From Prevotella veroralis DSM 19559 = JCM 6290 (GTDB lineage Bacteria; Bacteroidota; Bacteroidia; Bacteroidales; Bacteroidaceae), in assembly GCF_000377625.1 (NCBI RefSeq), contig NZ_KB898332.1:1-64000 (forward strand): a DNA stretch of 64,000 nucleotides. Reading direction: 5' to 3'. A program made the position numbers and the translations under genes. The stretch's first letter is position 1. The number at the start of each line of letters is the position of its first letter. Below, in pieces: positions 33,244-41,514 of the stretch. The notes beneath the pieces are model-generated. The model was not told the DNA's origin and searched no databases. It worked only from the letters and a program-made list of their open reading frames with translations.

Positions 33244-34785
33244 ATGAATATCAAATCATATTATCAATGGACTATGGCAGCTCTGCTGCTAACAGCTGCA
33301 GGCTGTTCAAACGACGATATACAGACAGCGAACAGCACAAATACTGAAAAAGAAACTGCGGAAACAGCACAGACAAGTTTCGTCACAGAAGAGGAAAGCA
33401 CAACACGTACATCGCTTAATTATGACACAAGAGACTTCTACTGGGAGGATGGCGACAGAATCTATGTGAAAGACGACGGCAACGCTTTCCAGCTCAGCAG
33501 TAATGCCGTAACAGGGACAAGACAGGCTACATTCAAGTTCATGATGCCCGGCACATACACCCAAAACAGCTACTTGGTCTACTACCCCGGCAAGAACGGC
33601 ACCGGAAACAACGTGACAATCGCTTCCGCCCAGACCCAGAACGGACTGGATAACACCCTCCACTTCGGCATATCAGGCGACTGCGGTACAGGCACGGCTA
33701 CCCGCCAGCCCAACGGACAGTACAAGTTCCAGCTCAATCATGCCGCCGCCTATCTCTGTTTCAAGCCCACGTACAGCCATCCGCTTGCAAGCACCTATGT
33801 CACGAAGATTGAAGTGACCGCCAATAAGAACATCGCCGGCACCTACACACTGGGCACGGACGGACGGCTCACCGGGACAGGCAGCAGCCAGACAATCACA
33901 CTGACACCCAAGACGGCAGGCAGCAGTGACGGATTCGCCATGCAGAACAAAGCAGACGGCACAGGCTGCGAGGCCGGCCGGATGTTCATGGTCATCATGC
34001 CCGGAAAGTACAAACTCACCATAAAATACTACGTCAGGGACAAAGAGACAGGCGTTTCGGGTATCATCACAAAGACGTTCGGCGAGTTCCAGTATGATGC
34101 CAACGGCTACTATGATATGCCGGCAGCACTGTCCATCAGAAACTATGGAGATGATTACTATGCCTGGGATGCCAAGAAGGAATACTGGTTCGGACACAAG
34201 AACAACCAGCCGAAGAAAACGGGAGTACCAGACAGCAATTATCCTACCAGTACGGATGGCAACCGCTGGTACAACACTTCCAAAGACCCGAATGCCACCG
34301 CCAACACCGCCAAGACCTGTCCGAATGCCAATGAACTCGTATGGTACTGTCTAAAAGGCGACCCGCACTGGGACAACAAGACGCTTTGGACCGTATGGGG
34401 ACATCTGTACACAGGCGGTATGTGGTTCAAGAAGGCAAGCGTTATCGCCTCGGATAACGGCAAGAGCAGTGCTGATAAACTAAAAGAAAAAGCACCAAGT
34501 GGAACAGACTATGTTCACAATCAGCCCTTTATAACTCCTCCGGATAACAAGAACATCAAGCAGAAGGCTCCGGACAACCGCAGCAATTATTTCTTCCTGC
34601 CTGCCATGGGACGCTATGAGAATGGCGAACTTATAGAGTTCGGTTCGTATGGACGTTACTGGACGAGTACACCATATAAATGGAATAAGGATGTTTCCTA
34701 CAGCCTTTATTTCTATTCGAATGATGTTGTTGTAAGCAACCTCATCGAAAAGAAGAACGGTCTCCGCCTGTGGAAGACTGAATAA
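33244..34785 (+). CDS. Fimbrillin-family lipoprotein with FISUMP-like C-terminus
   Basis: A 513-residue surface lipoprotein. The signal peptide ends at lipobox LTAAGC (Cys21). Residues 50-300 look like the fimbrillin (Mfa-like) double beta-sandwich: TRTSLNYDTRDFYWEDGDRIYV, then AAAYLCFKP and the VIMPGKYKLTIKYYV region. Residues 310-513 resemble FISUMP-type carbohydrate or adhesion domains, ending SYGRYWTSTPYKW...SLYFYSNDVVVSN...GLRLWKTE. It could be a fimbrial tip/adhesin subunit. Base composition is odd: 60-base samples within about 33540-34440 reach 55-60% GC (33/60, 36/60 by hand count), against about 42% near the 3' end (25/60), suggesting a recombined or imported segment. Confidence 0.75.
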   Translation: MNIKSYYQWTMAALLLTAAGCSNDDIQTANSTNTEKETAETAQTSFVTEEESTTRTSLNYDTRDFYWEDGDRIYVKDDGNAFQLSSNAVTGTRQATFKFMMPGTYTQNSYLVYYPGKNGTGNNVTIASAQTQNGLDNTLHFGISGDCGTGTATRQPNGQYKFQLNHAAAYLCFKPTYSHPLASTYVTKIEVTANKNIAGTYTLGTDGRLTGTGSSQTITLTPKTAGSSDGFAMQNKADGTGCEAGRMFMVIMPGKYKLTIKYYVRDKETGVSGIITKTFGEFQYDANGYYDMPAALSIRNYGDDYYAWDAKKEYWFGHKNNQPKKTGVPDSNYPTSTDGNRWYNTSKDPNATANTAKTCPNANELVWYCLKGDPHWDNKTLWTVWGHLYTGGMWFKKASVIASDNGKSSADKLKEKAPSGTDYVHNQPFITPPDNKNIKQKAPDNRSNYFFLPAMGRYENGELIEFGSYGRYWTSTPYKWNKDVSYSLYFYSNDVVVSNLIEKKNGLRLWKTE

Positions 34786-34807
34786 GCAACCCTTTCATAC
34801 AACATAG

Positions 34808-34860
34808 ACAACAGATGTGCAAAAATGGGAATATCCCCATCTGCACACCTGTTGTTATTT
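34808..34860 (+). terminator. Terminator after the fimbrillin gene
   Basis: A long interrupted stem: ACAACAG (34808-34814) pairs with CTGTTGT (34849-34855), with GATGTGCA and TGCACA inside it and an ATGGG/CCCAT tip. A T-rich tail follows. Confidence 0.75.
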
Positions 34861-35004
34861 CCCAAAACAGACAAGCCTCTGCTCAAGTACTTCTAAGAGT
34901 AAAAGCTAAAAGAAAGAAGGAATAACTACTATCATTGCTTACGAAACTCCTAACTTGCGCTTTTCTCCTCTTACCTTATAATACCTATTATATTTTCATC
35001 TTTA

Positions 35005-35089
35005 GTTGCTGTCATCTTTAACATTTTACGTAAACTCCAAATTACGAGACACTTACAGCATATCATCACATGACGGCAGTGACAGCAAC
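35005..35089. repeat. 85-bp element with terminal inverted repeats, copy 2
   Basis: It begins GTTGCTGTCA and ends TGACAGCAAC, a perfect 10-bp inverted repeat. It has the same length and the same internal TTTAACATTT and ATGAC...TGACAGCAA spacing as copy 1 at 12701. The rest of 34861-35359 has no recognisable feature. Confidence 0.8.
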
Positions 35090-35359
35090 CTACAAACTTC
35101 CAATCCGGCTGCCAGAAAAGAAAGCAAGGAATATCGCATTTAAATAAATCTGCCTGTCGATTACGTTGCCTTTCAGCTCTATTAAACAGAACTCAGAATA
35201 ATTATTATAATATTCTTCTGTTTTAATATTTTGATGAAACTAAATGGAGTAATAAAAACAGATTACTTTAGAATAATGTAAGTCATCCCAAATGCCGTTC
35301 TATGTTAATTAGTACAAGTCAGTTACTCCTCTTAGCTTAACAATCCTTTACTTCTTTTC

Positions 35360-36901
35360 TTAACGCTCTGCCCAATCGCTTCTATCCAAGTTTCTATAAC
35401 CTATCGCCTCGGCTATGTGCTGTGAAAGGACAGCCTCCGAACCTTCTAAGTCGGCTATCGAACGAGCCACCTTTAGTATTCTGTTGTATGCACGAGCCGA
35501 CAGTTTCAACCGCTCCATAGCATTCCGAAGCAACTCCATAGAGGCTTTGTCTGGTTCTGCAAACGTGTGGATGAGCCGCTCGGACATCTGTGCATTACAG
35601 TGAACATTGCGATATTCGCGGAAACGCTCCGTCTGTATGGCTCGCGCTTGGATAACTCTTTCACGAATAACAGCACTCGATTCGCCCGCAGCTGCTTGTG
35701 AGATGTCTTTGAAAGGGAGCGGAGCTATCTCGCATTGGATGTCAATTCGATCCATGAGAGGCCCTGATATCTTCGCAAGATACTTCTGTATCTGCCCCGG
35801 AGTACACACACAATGATGCGTAGGATCGGCAAAGTAGCCACAAGGACAGGGATTCATACTCGCTACAAACATGAAACTACAAGGGTAAGTGACCGTGTAT
35901 TTGGCACGAGAAATCGTTATATGGCGATCCTCCAAAGGCTGTCGAAGCACTTCTAAGGTATGTTTATTGAACTCAGGAAGCTCATCGCAGAAGAGTACAC
36001 CATTATGTGCTAAGGTGATTTCACCAGGCATTGGATTGGCTCCCCCACCAACGAGTGCGACCTCAGAGATGGTGTGGTGCGGACTTCGGAAGGGACGCTG
36101 CGTAATCAATCCAGCGTCTCGACCTAACTTCCCAGCAATGGAGTGTATCTGAGTTGTCTCCAGGCTCTCTGCAAGGGATAGCGGAGGAAGGATGGAGGGG
36201 AGGCGCTTTGCCATCATACTCTTACCACTTCCGGGTGGTCCAACCATAATGAGATTGTGCCCACCAGCGGCTGCTACCTCCAAAGCACGCTTCACATTCT
36301 CTTGCCCGCGGACGTCAGCAAAGTCGAGATCAAAGGCATATTGATGTTCATAGAACTCTTTTCTCGTATCGACATAACAAGGTTCTGGACTGGTTGTACC
36401 ATTCAGGAAGTCGATAACCTGCAATATGTTCTCCATGCCATAGACCTCTAATTTATCCACAACAGCCGCTTCGTGCTCGTTAGCTTTTGGCACAATGATA
36501 CCTTGGAACTTATCTGCTCGTGCCTTAATAGCAATCGGTAGCACTCCTTTCACAGGTTGCAACGTACCATCAAGACTTAATTCCCCCACCAGCATAAAGG
36601 CCTTCAAGCGGTCATTACTCATCTTATCATTGGCGGCAAGGATGGCTATTGCCAATGGAAGGTCAAAGCTGGAACCCTCCTTTTTGAGGTCGGCTGGCGC
36701 AAGATTAGCCGTAATGTCGGCTACAGGAAACTTGTAACCAGTATTGAGAAGGGCTGCTGCAATACGGTCGTGGCTCTCCTTTACCGCGGCATCAGCAAGT
36801 CCGGTAAGATGAAACAAGACGCCACGCGTAATGCTTACTTCGACTGTCACGGTGGTAACTTCCATTCCGTTGACAGCTGCACAGAATGTTTTTACAAGCA
36901 C
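35360..36901 (-). CDS. comM: YifB/ComM-like Mg-chelatase family AAA+ ATPase
   Basis: A 513-residue AAA+ protein. Homologue ComM drives branch migration during natural transformation; in species not known to be transformable the role is unclear. The N-terminal domain begins MLVKTFCAAVNGMEV, the ATPase has Walker A GPPGSGKSMMAKRLP (about residues 221-235) and Walker B LFCDELPEF, and the C-terminal domain contains ARAYNRILKVARSIADLEGS. The start codon is GTG. It follows the thioredoxin-like lipoprotein gene by 11 bases and probably shares its transcript, starting upstream of tRNA-Leu. comF and recX a few kilobases away are other DNA-uptake/recombination genes. Confidence 0.95.
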   Translation of the reverse strand: MLVKTFCAAVNGMEVTTVTVEVSITRGVLFHLTGLADAAVKESHDRIAAALLNTGYKFPVADITANLAPADLKKEGSSFDLPLAIAILAANDKMSNDRLKAFMLVGELSLDGTLQPVKGVLPIAIKARADKFQGIIVPKANEHEAAVVDKLEVYGMENILQVIDFLNGTTSPEPCYVDTRKEFYEHQYAFDLDFADVRGQENVKRALEVAAAGGHNLIMVGPPGSGKSMMAKRLPSILPPLSLAESLETTQIHSIAGKLGRDAGLITQRPFRSPHHTISEVALVGGGANPMPGEITLAHNGVLFCDELPEFNKHTLEVLRQPLEDRHITISRAKYTVTYPCSFMFVASMNPCPCGYFADPTHHCVCTPGQIQKYLAKISGPLMDRIDIQCEIAPLPFKDISQAAAGESSAVIRERVIQARAIQTERFREYRNVHCNAQMSERLIHTFAEPDKASMELLRNAMERLKLSARAYNRILKVARSIADLEGSEAVLSQHIAEAIGYRNLDRSDWAER

Positions 36902-36912
36902 GTTAGTAGTTT

Positions 36913-37908
36913 TTATTCAACGCCATAACGCTGACGTATGGTATTGGCAGTAATGTTTCTCTCTGTTACTTTACCATTGCGTATGACGATATTATCAGGT
37001 ATCATAGTCAGTCCGAACGTCTTTAACAATGGCGAACTCAGCATTTTTCCATCGCAGACATTGGGAAACTGGATGTCATCACGTACCAGTGATTGGCGCA
37101 CCTCCTTAGGGTTTGCATCCACACAAATGCTTAATGCGGCTATTTTATCAGCCTTTACAGCATCGTTCAAGGCTCGTTGTATGTCCAAACTTTCATAACT
37201 CCACGTTGCCCAAACACTGATGATTGCAACGTTCTTATTGCTGTACATTGCATCATTCACAGCCTTTCCGTTCACGTCTTTAGCTGCAAAACGAGGCAAC
37301 TTACTACCCACCATCACATTACCTAAGTCTTTTATTTGTCGGTTAAGACGACTCAAAGCAGTGTTCTCGGGTTGTTCCTTCATCAAAAGAGGGAGCAGTT
37401 GGGCTGCCAACTTATAGTCGGGAGATTCTGTTTGAATAAGATATCGGTTTAATAAATATGCGCTTACAGGCGACTCGGGATGGTCTTTAATAAACTGAAT
37501 AGCGTATTTGAGTTCTTGAGGAGGAGCCACACTCGCAATCTGCTTACGGAACTTTGTCATCAGTTCATTAGCCTCCGTGCCCTCCACCTCCATCTCTTTA
37601 AGATGTGAAGCATCGGCTTTCACCTCCACAGCCTCACCTGATTCTGCGAAGATAGGTTGCGTTGAGTAATTGGGAAAGACTATAACAAGAGTGGCAGACC
37701 TGCTACATGGTATCTCATAAGAAAAACGCCCAGTTTCCACCTTGATAGTATCTACTCCCTTGATACCACCATCTGGACTGTACACGTAAAGTTCGCCTTG
37801 ATTTATATGCAGGAAGCGCCCCTCCATCTTGAAGTAACCACTGCGAGTACCACAAGAGACCAACAGTAAGGAGAGTAAAAACATATAAACTATTCGCTTC
37901 ATGCGCAT
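36913..37908 (-). CDS. DUF4369 thioredoxin-like lipoprotein lacking the CxxC
   Basis: A 331-residue lipoprotein: signal peptide with lipobox LLVSC (Cys19), an N-terminal DUF4369-like beta domain (about 25-110), a helical linker, then an AhpC/TSA-TlpA thioredoxin fold (about 200-331) with GSKLPRFAAKDVNGK. The redox motif is replaced: where WxxWCxxC is expected the sequence reads WATWSYES, so both cysteines are serine (237 and 240). It cannot do thiol chemistry in the usual way and may bind partners instead. The ATG lies 17 bases after tRNA-Leu on the same strand with no terminator between; ATG at 37902 is an alternative start. Confidence 0.85.
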   Translation of the reverse strand: MRMKRIVYMFLLSLLLVSCGTRSGYFKMEGRFLHINQGELYVYSPDGGIKGVDTIKVETGRFSYEIPCSRSATLVIVFPNYSTQPIFAESGEAVEVKADASHLKEMEVEGTEANELMTKFRKQIASVAPPQELKYAIQFIKDHPESPVSAYLLNRYLIQTESPDYKLAAQLLPLLMKEQPENTALSRLNRQIKDLGNVMVGSKLPRFAAKDVNGKAVNDAMYSNKNVAIISVWATWSYESLDIQRALNDAVKADKIAALSICVDANPKEVRQSLVRDDIQFPNVCDGKMLSSPLLKTFGLTMIPDNIVIRNGKVTERNITANTIRQRYGVE

Positions 37909-37925
37909 AGAGATTTAAGAAGAAG

Positions 37926-38011
37926 TGCCGCGAGCGGGACTCGAACCCGCACAGCCATTACTGGCCAAGGGATTTTAAGTCCCTCGTGTCTACCAATTCC
38001 ACCATTGCGGC
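37926..38011 (-). tRNA. tRNA-Leu (TAA)
   Basis: The 86-base class II tRNA has acceptor 5' GCCGCAA opposite TCGCGGC with discriminator A; one acceptor pair (A6-C67) is mismatched. The anticodon arm GGGA-CTTAAAA-TCCC reads TAA (codon UUA), a long variable arm follows (TTGGCCAGTAATGGCTGT), and the T-arm contains GTTCGAGTC. CCA is not encoded. A protein gene starts 17 bases downstream with no terminator, suggesting a joint transcript. Confidence 0.97.
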
Positions 38012-38021
38012 AAACCGTTTG

Positions 38022-38053
38022 CAAAGATAAGGCTAAATCTCCGAACTGACAAA
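38022..38053 (-). promoter_or_regulatory. tRNA-Leu promoter, likely also for the lipoprotein-comM pair
   Basis: On the minus strand TTTG (38050-38053), exactly 20 bases, TATCTTTG (38022-38029): a perfect consensus promoter. Confidence 0.75.
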
Positions 38054-38156
38054 AGATTTACTTGTTTTTTTGATTAGAAGCTGTCTTTTTGAACTCTGAT
38101 AAAGGTTAATCAAGGTCTTACTCATCAATCAAAAGCATTTGAAATATTGTATTAAT

Positions 38157-38487
38157 GTAGGGACAGACAGGACTTAACTCCTGTCCAAATGGTGCCACAA
38201 AGTAGGGACAGACGCCCTCGTCTGTCCGAAACATCCTACTTTTATAGCGGACAGACGAGGGCGTCTGTCCCTACTTCAAGGCATCATCTCTGGTTGGAAA
38301 TACCTATTCTAACCAACTACCGGTAGGCACTCCTTCCCTTGGGGGAGGCTGGGTGGGGTTTCCAACGAGGGCGTCTGTCCCTACAGGTTTGTATCTTTTC
38401 CATTCAAAGAGGGCGTCTCTTCATGGTCAAGAGGGCGTCTCTTTGATATGAAAAGAGCCTCTCTTCGAATCAAAGAGAGGCTCTTCT
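38157..38487. repeat. REP/BIME-like repeat island 3
   Basis: It contains a short arm GTAGGGACAGACAGGA (38157), the BIME-like pair at 38202-38274, the shared GGGAGGCTGGGTGGGG segment (about 38340-38360), and a final hairpin AAGAGCCTCTCTT / AAGAGAGGCTCTT (38453-38485) that may terminate the lipoprotein operon to its right. Confidence 0.85.
38202..38274. repeat. BIME-like hairpin pair, copy C
   Basis: Arms 38202-38228 and 38248-38274 are inverted copies, identical in design and length to copy B. Confidence 0.9.
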
Positions 38488-38514
38488 TATTTTATCACTC
38501 ATATTAGGACGATT

Positions 38515-39099
38515 CTAACTAACGCCTAATACCCCAAAAGGACCAGTGCTGTTGGCACGATAACGGGTTAGTTTTTTACCCGATGCACCGCTTACTATGT
38601 TACCACCCGTATTGAGATTATACTTGCGATGACAGTGATTACAAGTGGCAACACCCGTGTTGCTGATTGTTAACTCATAGCTTCGTAGGGGCAAATCGTG
38701 CATGTCGAAGCAGTTAGGACATTGAAGGTCATAGGCGAAGAAAACGGCTGGGTTGTCTAAATTCCCATAACCAACTATGAGTCCATTGTTCATCCCTACA
38801 TGCTTCCAAGACTCTAGTTTCATATCGATGGCATCGAACCATACGGGTGCAGAAGAGCGTAGTCCTTGATTGTTCGAGAACTCAAAACAATACTTTCCAC
38901 TCGTCTCTGACGACCTGATAACACAGAACACTCCCGGTGAAAAAGCATTCATGGCAGTTGCAAGGATAGCATCGTTATGCGTGCCATTGTTGAACGTGAA
39001 GTAAGGATGATAGTTGCTGTATTCGTAATCGAAGTTGTCTCCACAAGAAGAGAAAGACAATAAGATCATGAACACAACATACTTAATAATACCTTTCAT
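38515..39099 (-). CDS. Lipoprotein with CxxC...CxxCH pair
   Basis: About 194 residues. Starting at the ATG at 39099 gives a signal peptide with lipobox SFSSC (Cys19); the in-frame TTG at 39117 overlaps the upstream gene and is unlikely. Near the C-terminus lie Cys127/Cys130 (QCPNCFD) and Cys153/Cys156/His157 (CNHCHRKYNLNTGG), spaced like a zinc ribbon or a Rieske-related site, followed by a short glycine-rich tail. The arrangement CxxC-x22-CxxCH is not the standard Rieske CxH...CxxH, so I do not assign iron-sulfur binding. It is the last gene after pyrE and an SRPBCC gene. Function unknown. Confidence 0.75.
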   Translation of the reverse strand: MKGIIKYVVFMILLSFSSCGDNFDYEYSNYHPYFTFNNGTHNDAILATAMNAFSPGVFCVIRSSETSGKYCFEFSNNQGLRSSAPVWFDAIDMKLESWKHVGMNNGLIVGYGNLDNPAVFFAYDLQCPNCFDMHDLPLRSYELTISNTGVATCNHCHRKYNLNTGGNIVSGASGKKLTRYRANSTGPFGVLGVS

Positions 39100-39109
39100 A
39101 GGCTCTGTT

Positions 39110-39559
39110 TTATTCAAAAGGAATCATTGCCAACGCATCAGCAATCTTCTCTATGCCCCCTTGCAAAGGCTTTGCAACCATCGACTTAGCAAAGAATGGG
39201 ATGTCTGCGTCAATAGTTAGCTTCATCTTAGAAGACGCCTCTGTTACAGGTAATATTTGTATCCAGAAGTTAAAAGAGAAGGGCGAGTTGTCACTCTCAA
39301 ACTTGATTGTCTTAGGCTCATCACGCTCTATGATACGCATTGAAACTTGCCCAACAGGATCAACCTTTATCGATAAGGAGTCTTGGTCGAAACTAAGGTT
39401 CTTAAGCTTATCCTTTACCTTATTCATCTCGTCGTTATCGGTTGCCTCCTCTGGAAGATGGTCTTTCAAACGTTGTATGTTACTAAGATCACTCAACATA
39501 GCATACACGCTTTTCTGTGAGTGAGGGATTTGTTTTATACTGCTTTCAAACTTTGTCAT
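39110..39559 (-). CDS. SRPBCC (START/polyketide cyclase-like) family protein
   Basis: A 149-residue protein with the helix-grip pattern of SRPBCC proteins: a starting strand FESSIKQIPHSQKSVYAMLSDLSNI with the short helix that lines the cavity, a beta-sheet core (SMRIIERDEPKTIKFES... FNFWIQILP... SKMKLTIDADIP) and a long C-terminal helix (MVAKPLQGGIEKIADALAMI). Such proteins bind hydrophobic ligands; the ligand is unknown. It lies 22 bases after pyrE in the same transcript. Confidence 0.8.
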   Translation of the reverse strand: MTKFESSIKQIPHSQKSVYAMLSDLSNIQRLKDHLPEEATDNDEMNKVKDKLKNLSFDQDSLSIKVDPVGQVSMRIIERDEPKTIKFESDNSPFSFNFWIQILPVTEASSKMKLTIDADIPFFAKSMVAKPLQGGIEKIADALAMIPFE

Positions 39560-39581
39560 TGTGTTTATTGATTATTTTTTC

Positions 39582-40217
39582 TTAGTCTTTCTGCCAATTC
39601 GCAGGATCCTTGCGCCACTCATGTAGCATAGAGACATCGGCTTCTTTGATGTAACCAGTCTCTAATGCCTTTTCAACAACATGCTCATAATCGGTTAAGG
39701 TGACGAGCTTCACACCTGCTTCTTGGAATGCTTTCTCTGCGACGGGGAAGCCGTATGTATAAGAGGCAACCATACCTACAACTTCAAAACCAGCCTCTCT
39801 AAGAGCAGCAACAGCCTTTAAAGAAGAGCCACCAGTTGATATTAGGTCTTCAACAACAACCACCTTAGCACCAGCGGGAAGCTCTCCTTCAATCTGATTC
39901 TTCATTCCGTGATCCTTTGGCTTTGGTCTTACATAAGCATAAGGCAATGCTAGTTCATCAGCAACAAGCATACCTTGCGCAATAGCTCCAGTCGCCACGC
40001 CAGCAACAGCAGTAGCTTCTGGGAAGTTCTTCAGCACTGCATGCACCAGTTCTAACTTCACAAACGAACGCACATCATGGTATGATAGTGTCTTGCGGTT
40101 GTCACAATAGAAGGGAGACTTCCATCCACTCGCCCACGTGAAAGGGTCATTTGGTTGCAACTTGATCGCTTTGATCCTTAATAACTTACCTGCAAAGGCT
40201 TTCTTTAAATCGCTCAT
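39582..40217 (-). CDS. pyrE: Orotate phosphoribosyltransferase
   Basis: A 211-residue type I phosphoribosyltransferase that joins orotate and PRPP to give orotidine 5'-phosphate in UMP synthesis. The PRPP loop [15 protein letters not shown] (about residues 118-132) and the N-terminal [22 protein letters not shown]-type orotate-binding segment (written [16 protein letters not shown] in this protein, near 21-36) are diagnostic. It has its own -7 box upstream. Two unrelated genes follow in the same direction. Confidence 0.96.
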   Translation of the reverse strand: [211 protein letters not shown]

Positions 40218-40246
40218 CTTGATAGTTTATGGTTATATTCTAAATG

Positions 40247-40254
40247 CAAACTTA
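40247..40254 (-). promoter_or_regulatory. -7 box of pyrE
   Basis: TAAGTTTG on the minus strand, 30 bases before the pyrE ATG. No clear -33 element is present, so confidence is limited. Confidence 0.45.
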
Positions 40255-40303
40255 CGCATTTTTTTGATATTAAAGGGCTAAAGATAGGAAAAAGAATAGC
40301 TCT

Positions 40304-41011
40304 TTAATTGTTCTTGGCAAAGCCTAATGAGAGTACACTCAACTTCACATTCTCTCCTTTGAGCAGCTCTTGAGCAGCCGAAACAAGGGTTGCACCAGAG
40401 GTTATAATATCATCTATCAAAAGGATATGGTGCCCTGCTATGCTGGAGGAGTCTGTTAATTGAAAGGCTTTCTCTACATTCTCATTGCGTTGCCAGTGGT
40501 CTTTTTGTGTCTGACTACCATGGAATGTAACGCGTTGGAGAGCTTTCTCTATGACCGGAATACCTGTAACAGCACTAATGCCACGCGCAATCTCCATACT
40601 TTGATTGTATCCTCTCTCGTGTAAACGTTGCTTGGCTAAGGGTACAGCAACGATAGCTGTAATTCCATCAAAGTATTGATCAACATTGAACTCATCTGCG
40701 ATAAGGCGTCCCAAAGCCTCTCCTATCTCGGGATGATGCCCATATTTAAGCTTATAAATCAGTCGGCTTGTATCGGAATGAGGCTTATAAAAGAAGAGAG
40801 AAGCCCCTTTCTCTATTGGAATTAACCCCCAAAACAGACGAACAAGCTCATTATCATAAGGTGAATGGACATATCCTGTACGGGGAAGTCGTAGGTTGCA
40901 AGCCCCACAAAGGATCTCTTCTGACATGGACAAACGCTCTCCGCACACTGCACAGGCACGTGGGAAAAAGGTGTCTAATAGTCTGGAAAGAAAGCTAATT
41001 GTCCTTTTCAT
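40304..41011 (-). CDS. comF: ComF family phosphoribosyltransferase-like protein
   Basis: A 235-residue ComF-type protein. The N-terminal zinc finger has CAVCGERLSMSEEILCGACN (cysteines near 18, 21, 34, 37), and the C-terminal PRTase fold has the loop HILLIDDIITSGATL. ComF homologues take part in uptake of transforming DNA in competent bacteria; many hosts of the family are not known to be competent. Its ATG overlaps the recX stop, so prmC, recX and comF are translationally coupled. Confidence 0.92.
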   Translation of the reverse strand: MKRTISFLSRLLDTFFPRACAVCGERLSMSEEILCGACNLRLPRTGYVHSPYDNELVRLFWGLIPIEKGASLFFYKPHSDTSRLIYKLKYGHHPEIGEALGRLIADEFNVDQYFDGITAIVAVPLAKQRLHERGYNQSMEIARGISAVTGIPVIEKALQRVTFHGSQTQKDHWQRNENVEKAFQLTDSSSIAGHHILLIDDIITSGATLVSAAQELLKGENVKLSVLSLGFAKNN

Positions 41012-41514
41012 TCTTCTATGAAGTCTACATCTCCATCGCTGTCAACCACTCCTTCATCAATACACCGCCGTATCAAGTCCATCGTGAAGCCACGTCCCAT
41101 GGCAAACTTAATCAGTTTCATCGAACGCTCGTAATCGCTTTCTGCCTTAATAGTGCGGTACTTACTAGCCATTAATGGGCGTAGAACCTCTAAGTACTCA
41201 GCATCATCAACAGCATCCAAAACGCTTGAAGCGATGTTACTATCCACTTTCTTTAACCAGAGAGCCTGCTCTATTTTACGTCTACCCCACCTGTTGTAAC
41301 GTATTTTATCATGTACAAAGAACTGCGTGTAACGCTCGTCATCAACATACTTCAGGCTTATCAATTTCTCAAGTATGCGTGTTTGTGCATCTTCGGAAAG
41401 CCCCCATTTGCGCATCTTCTCAATCATCTCACCTGAACAATGCTCTCCTTTCGCACAAAGATCGGCAAGTTTTTTCAAGGCTTGAGGCTCTAGTATAGGT
41501 CGTTTCTGTATCAT
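41008..41514 (-). CDS. recX: RecX-like recombination regulator
   Basis: A 168-residue, all-helical RecX family protein, which modulates RecA filament activity. The typical repeating helical triplets are visible, including LSEDAQTRILEKLISLKYVDDERYTQFF and RWGRRKIEQALWLKKVDSNIA. recA itself is not in the window. The start codon overlaps the prmC stop and its own stop overlaps the comF start (both four-base overlaps), indicating one tightly coupled operon. Confidence 0.9.
   Translation of the reverse strand: MIQKRPILEPQALKKLADLCAKGEHCSGEMIEKMRKWGLSEDAQTRILEKLISLKYVDDERYTQFFVHDKIRYNRWGRRKIEQALWLKKVDSNIASSVLDAVDDAEYLEVLRPLMASKYRTIKAESDYERSMKLIKFAMGRGFTMDLIRRCIDEGVVDSDGDVDFIEE

Noticed and set aside
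33673..34197. 174-residue minus-strand ORF inside the fimbrillin gene
   Set aside because: It is a shadow frame of the GC-richer segment; the plus-strand protein has a signal peptide and domain structure.
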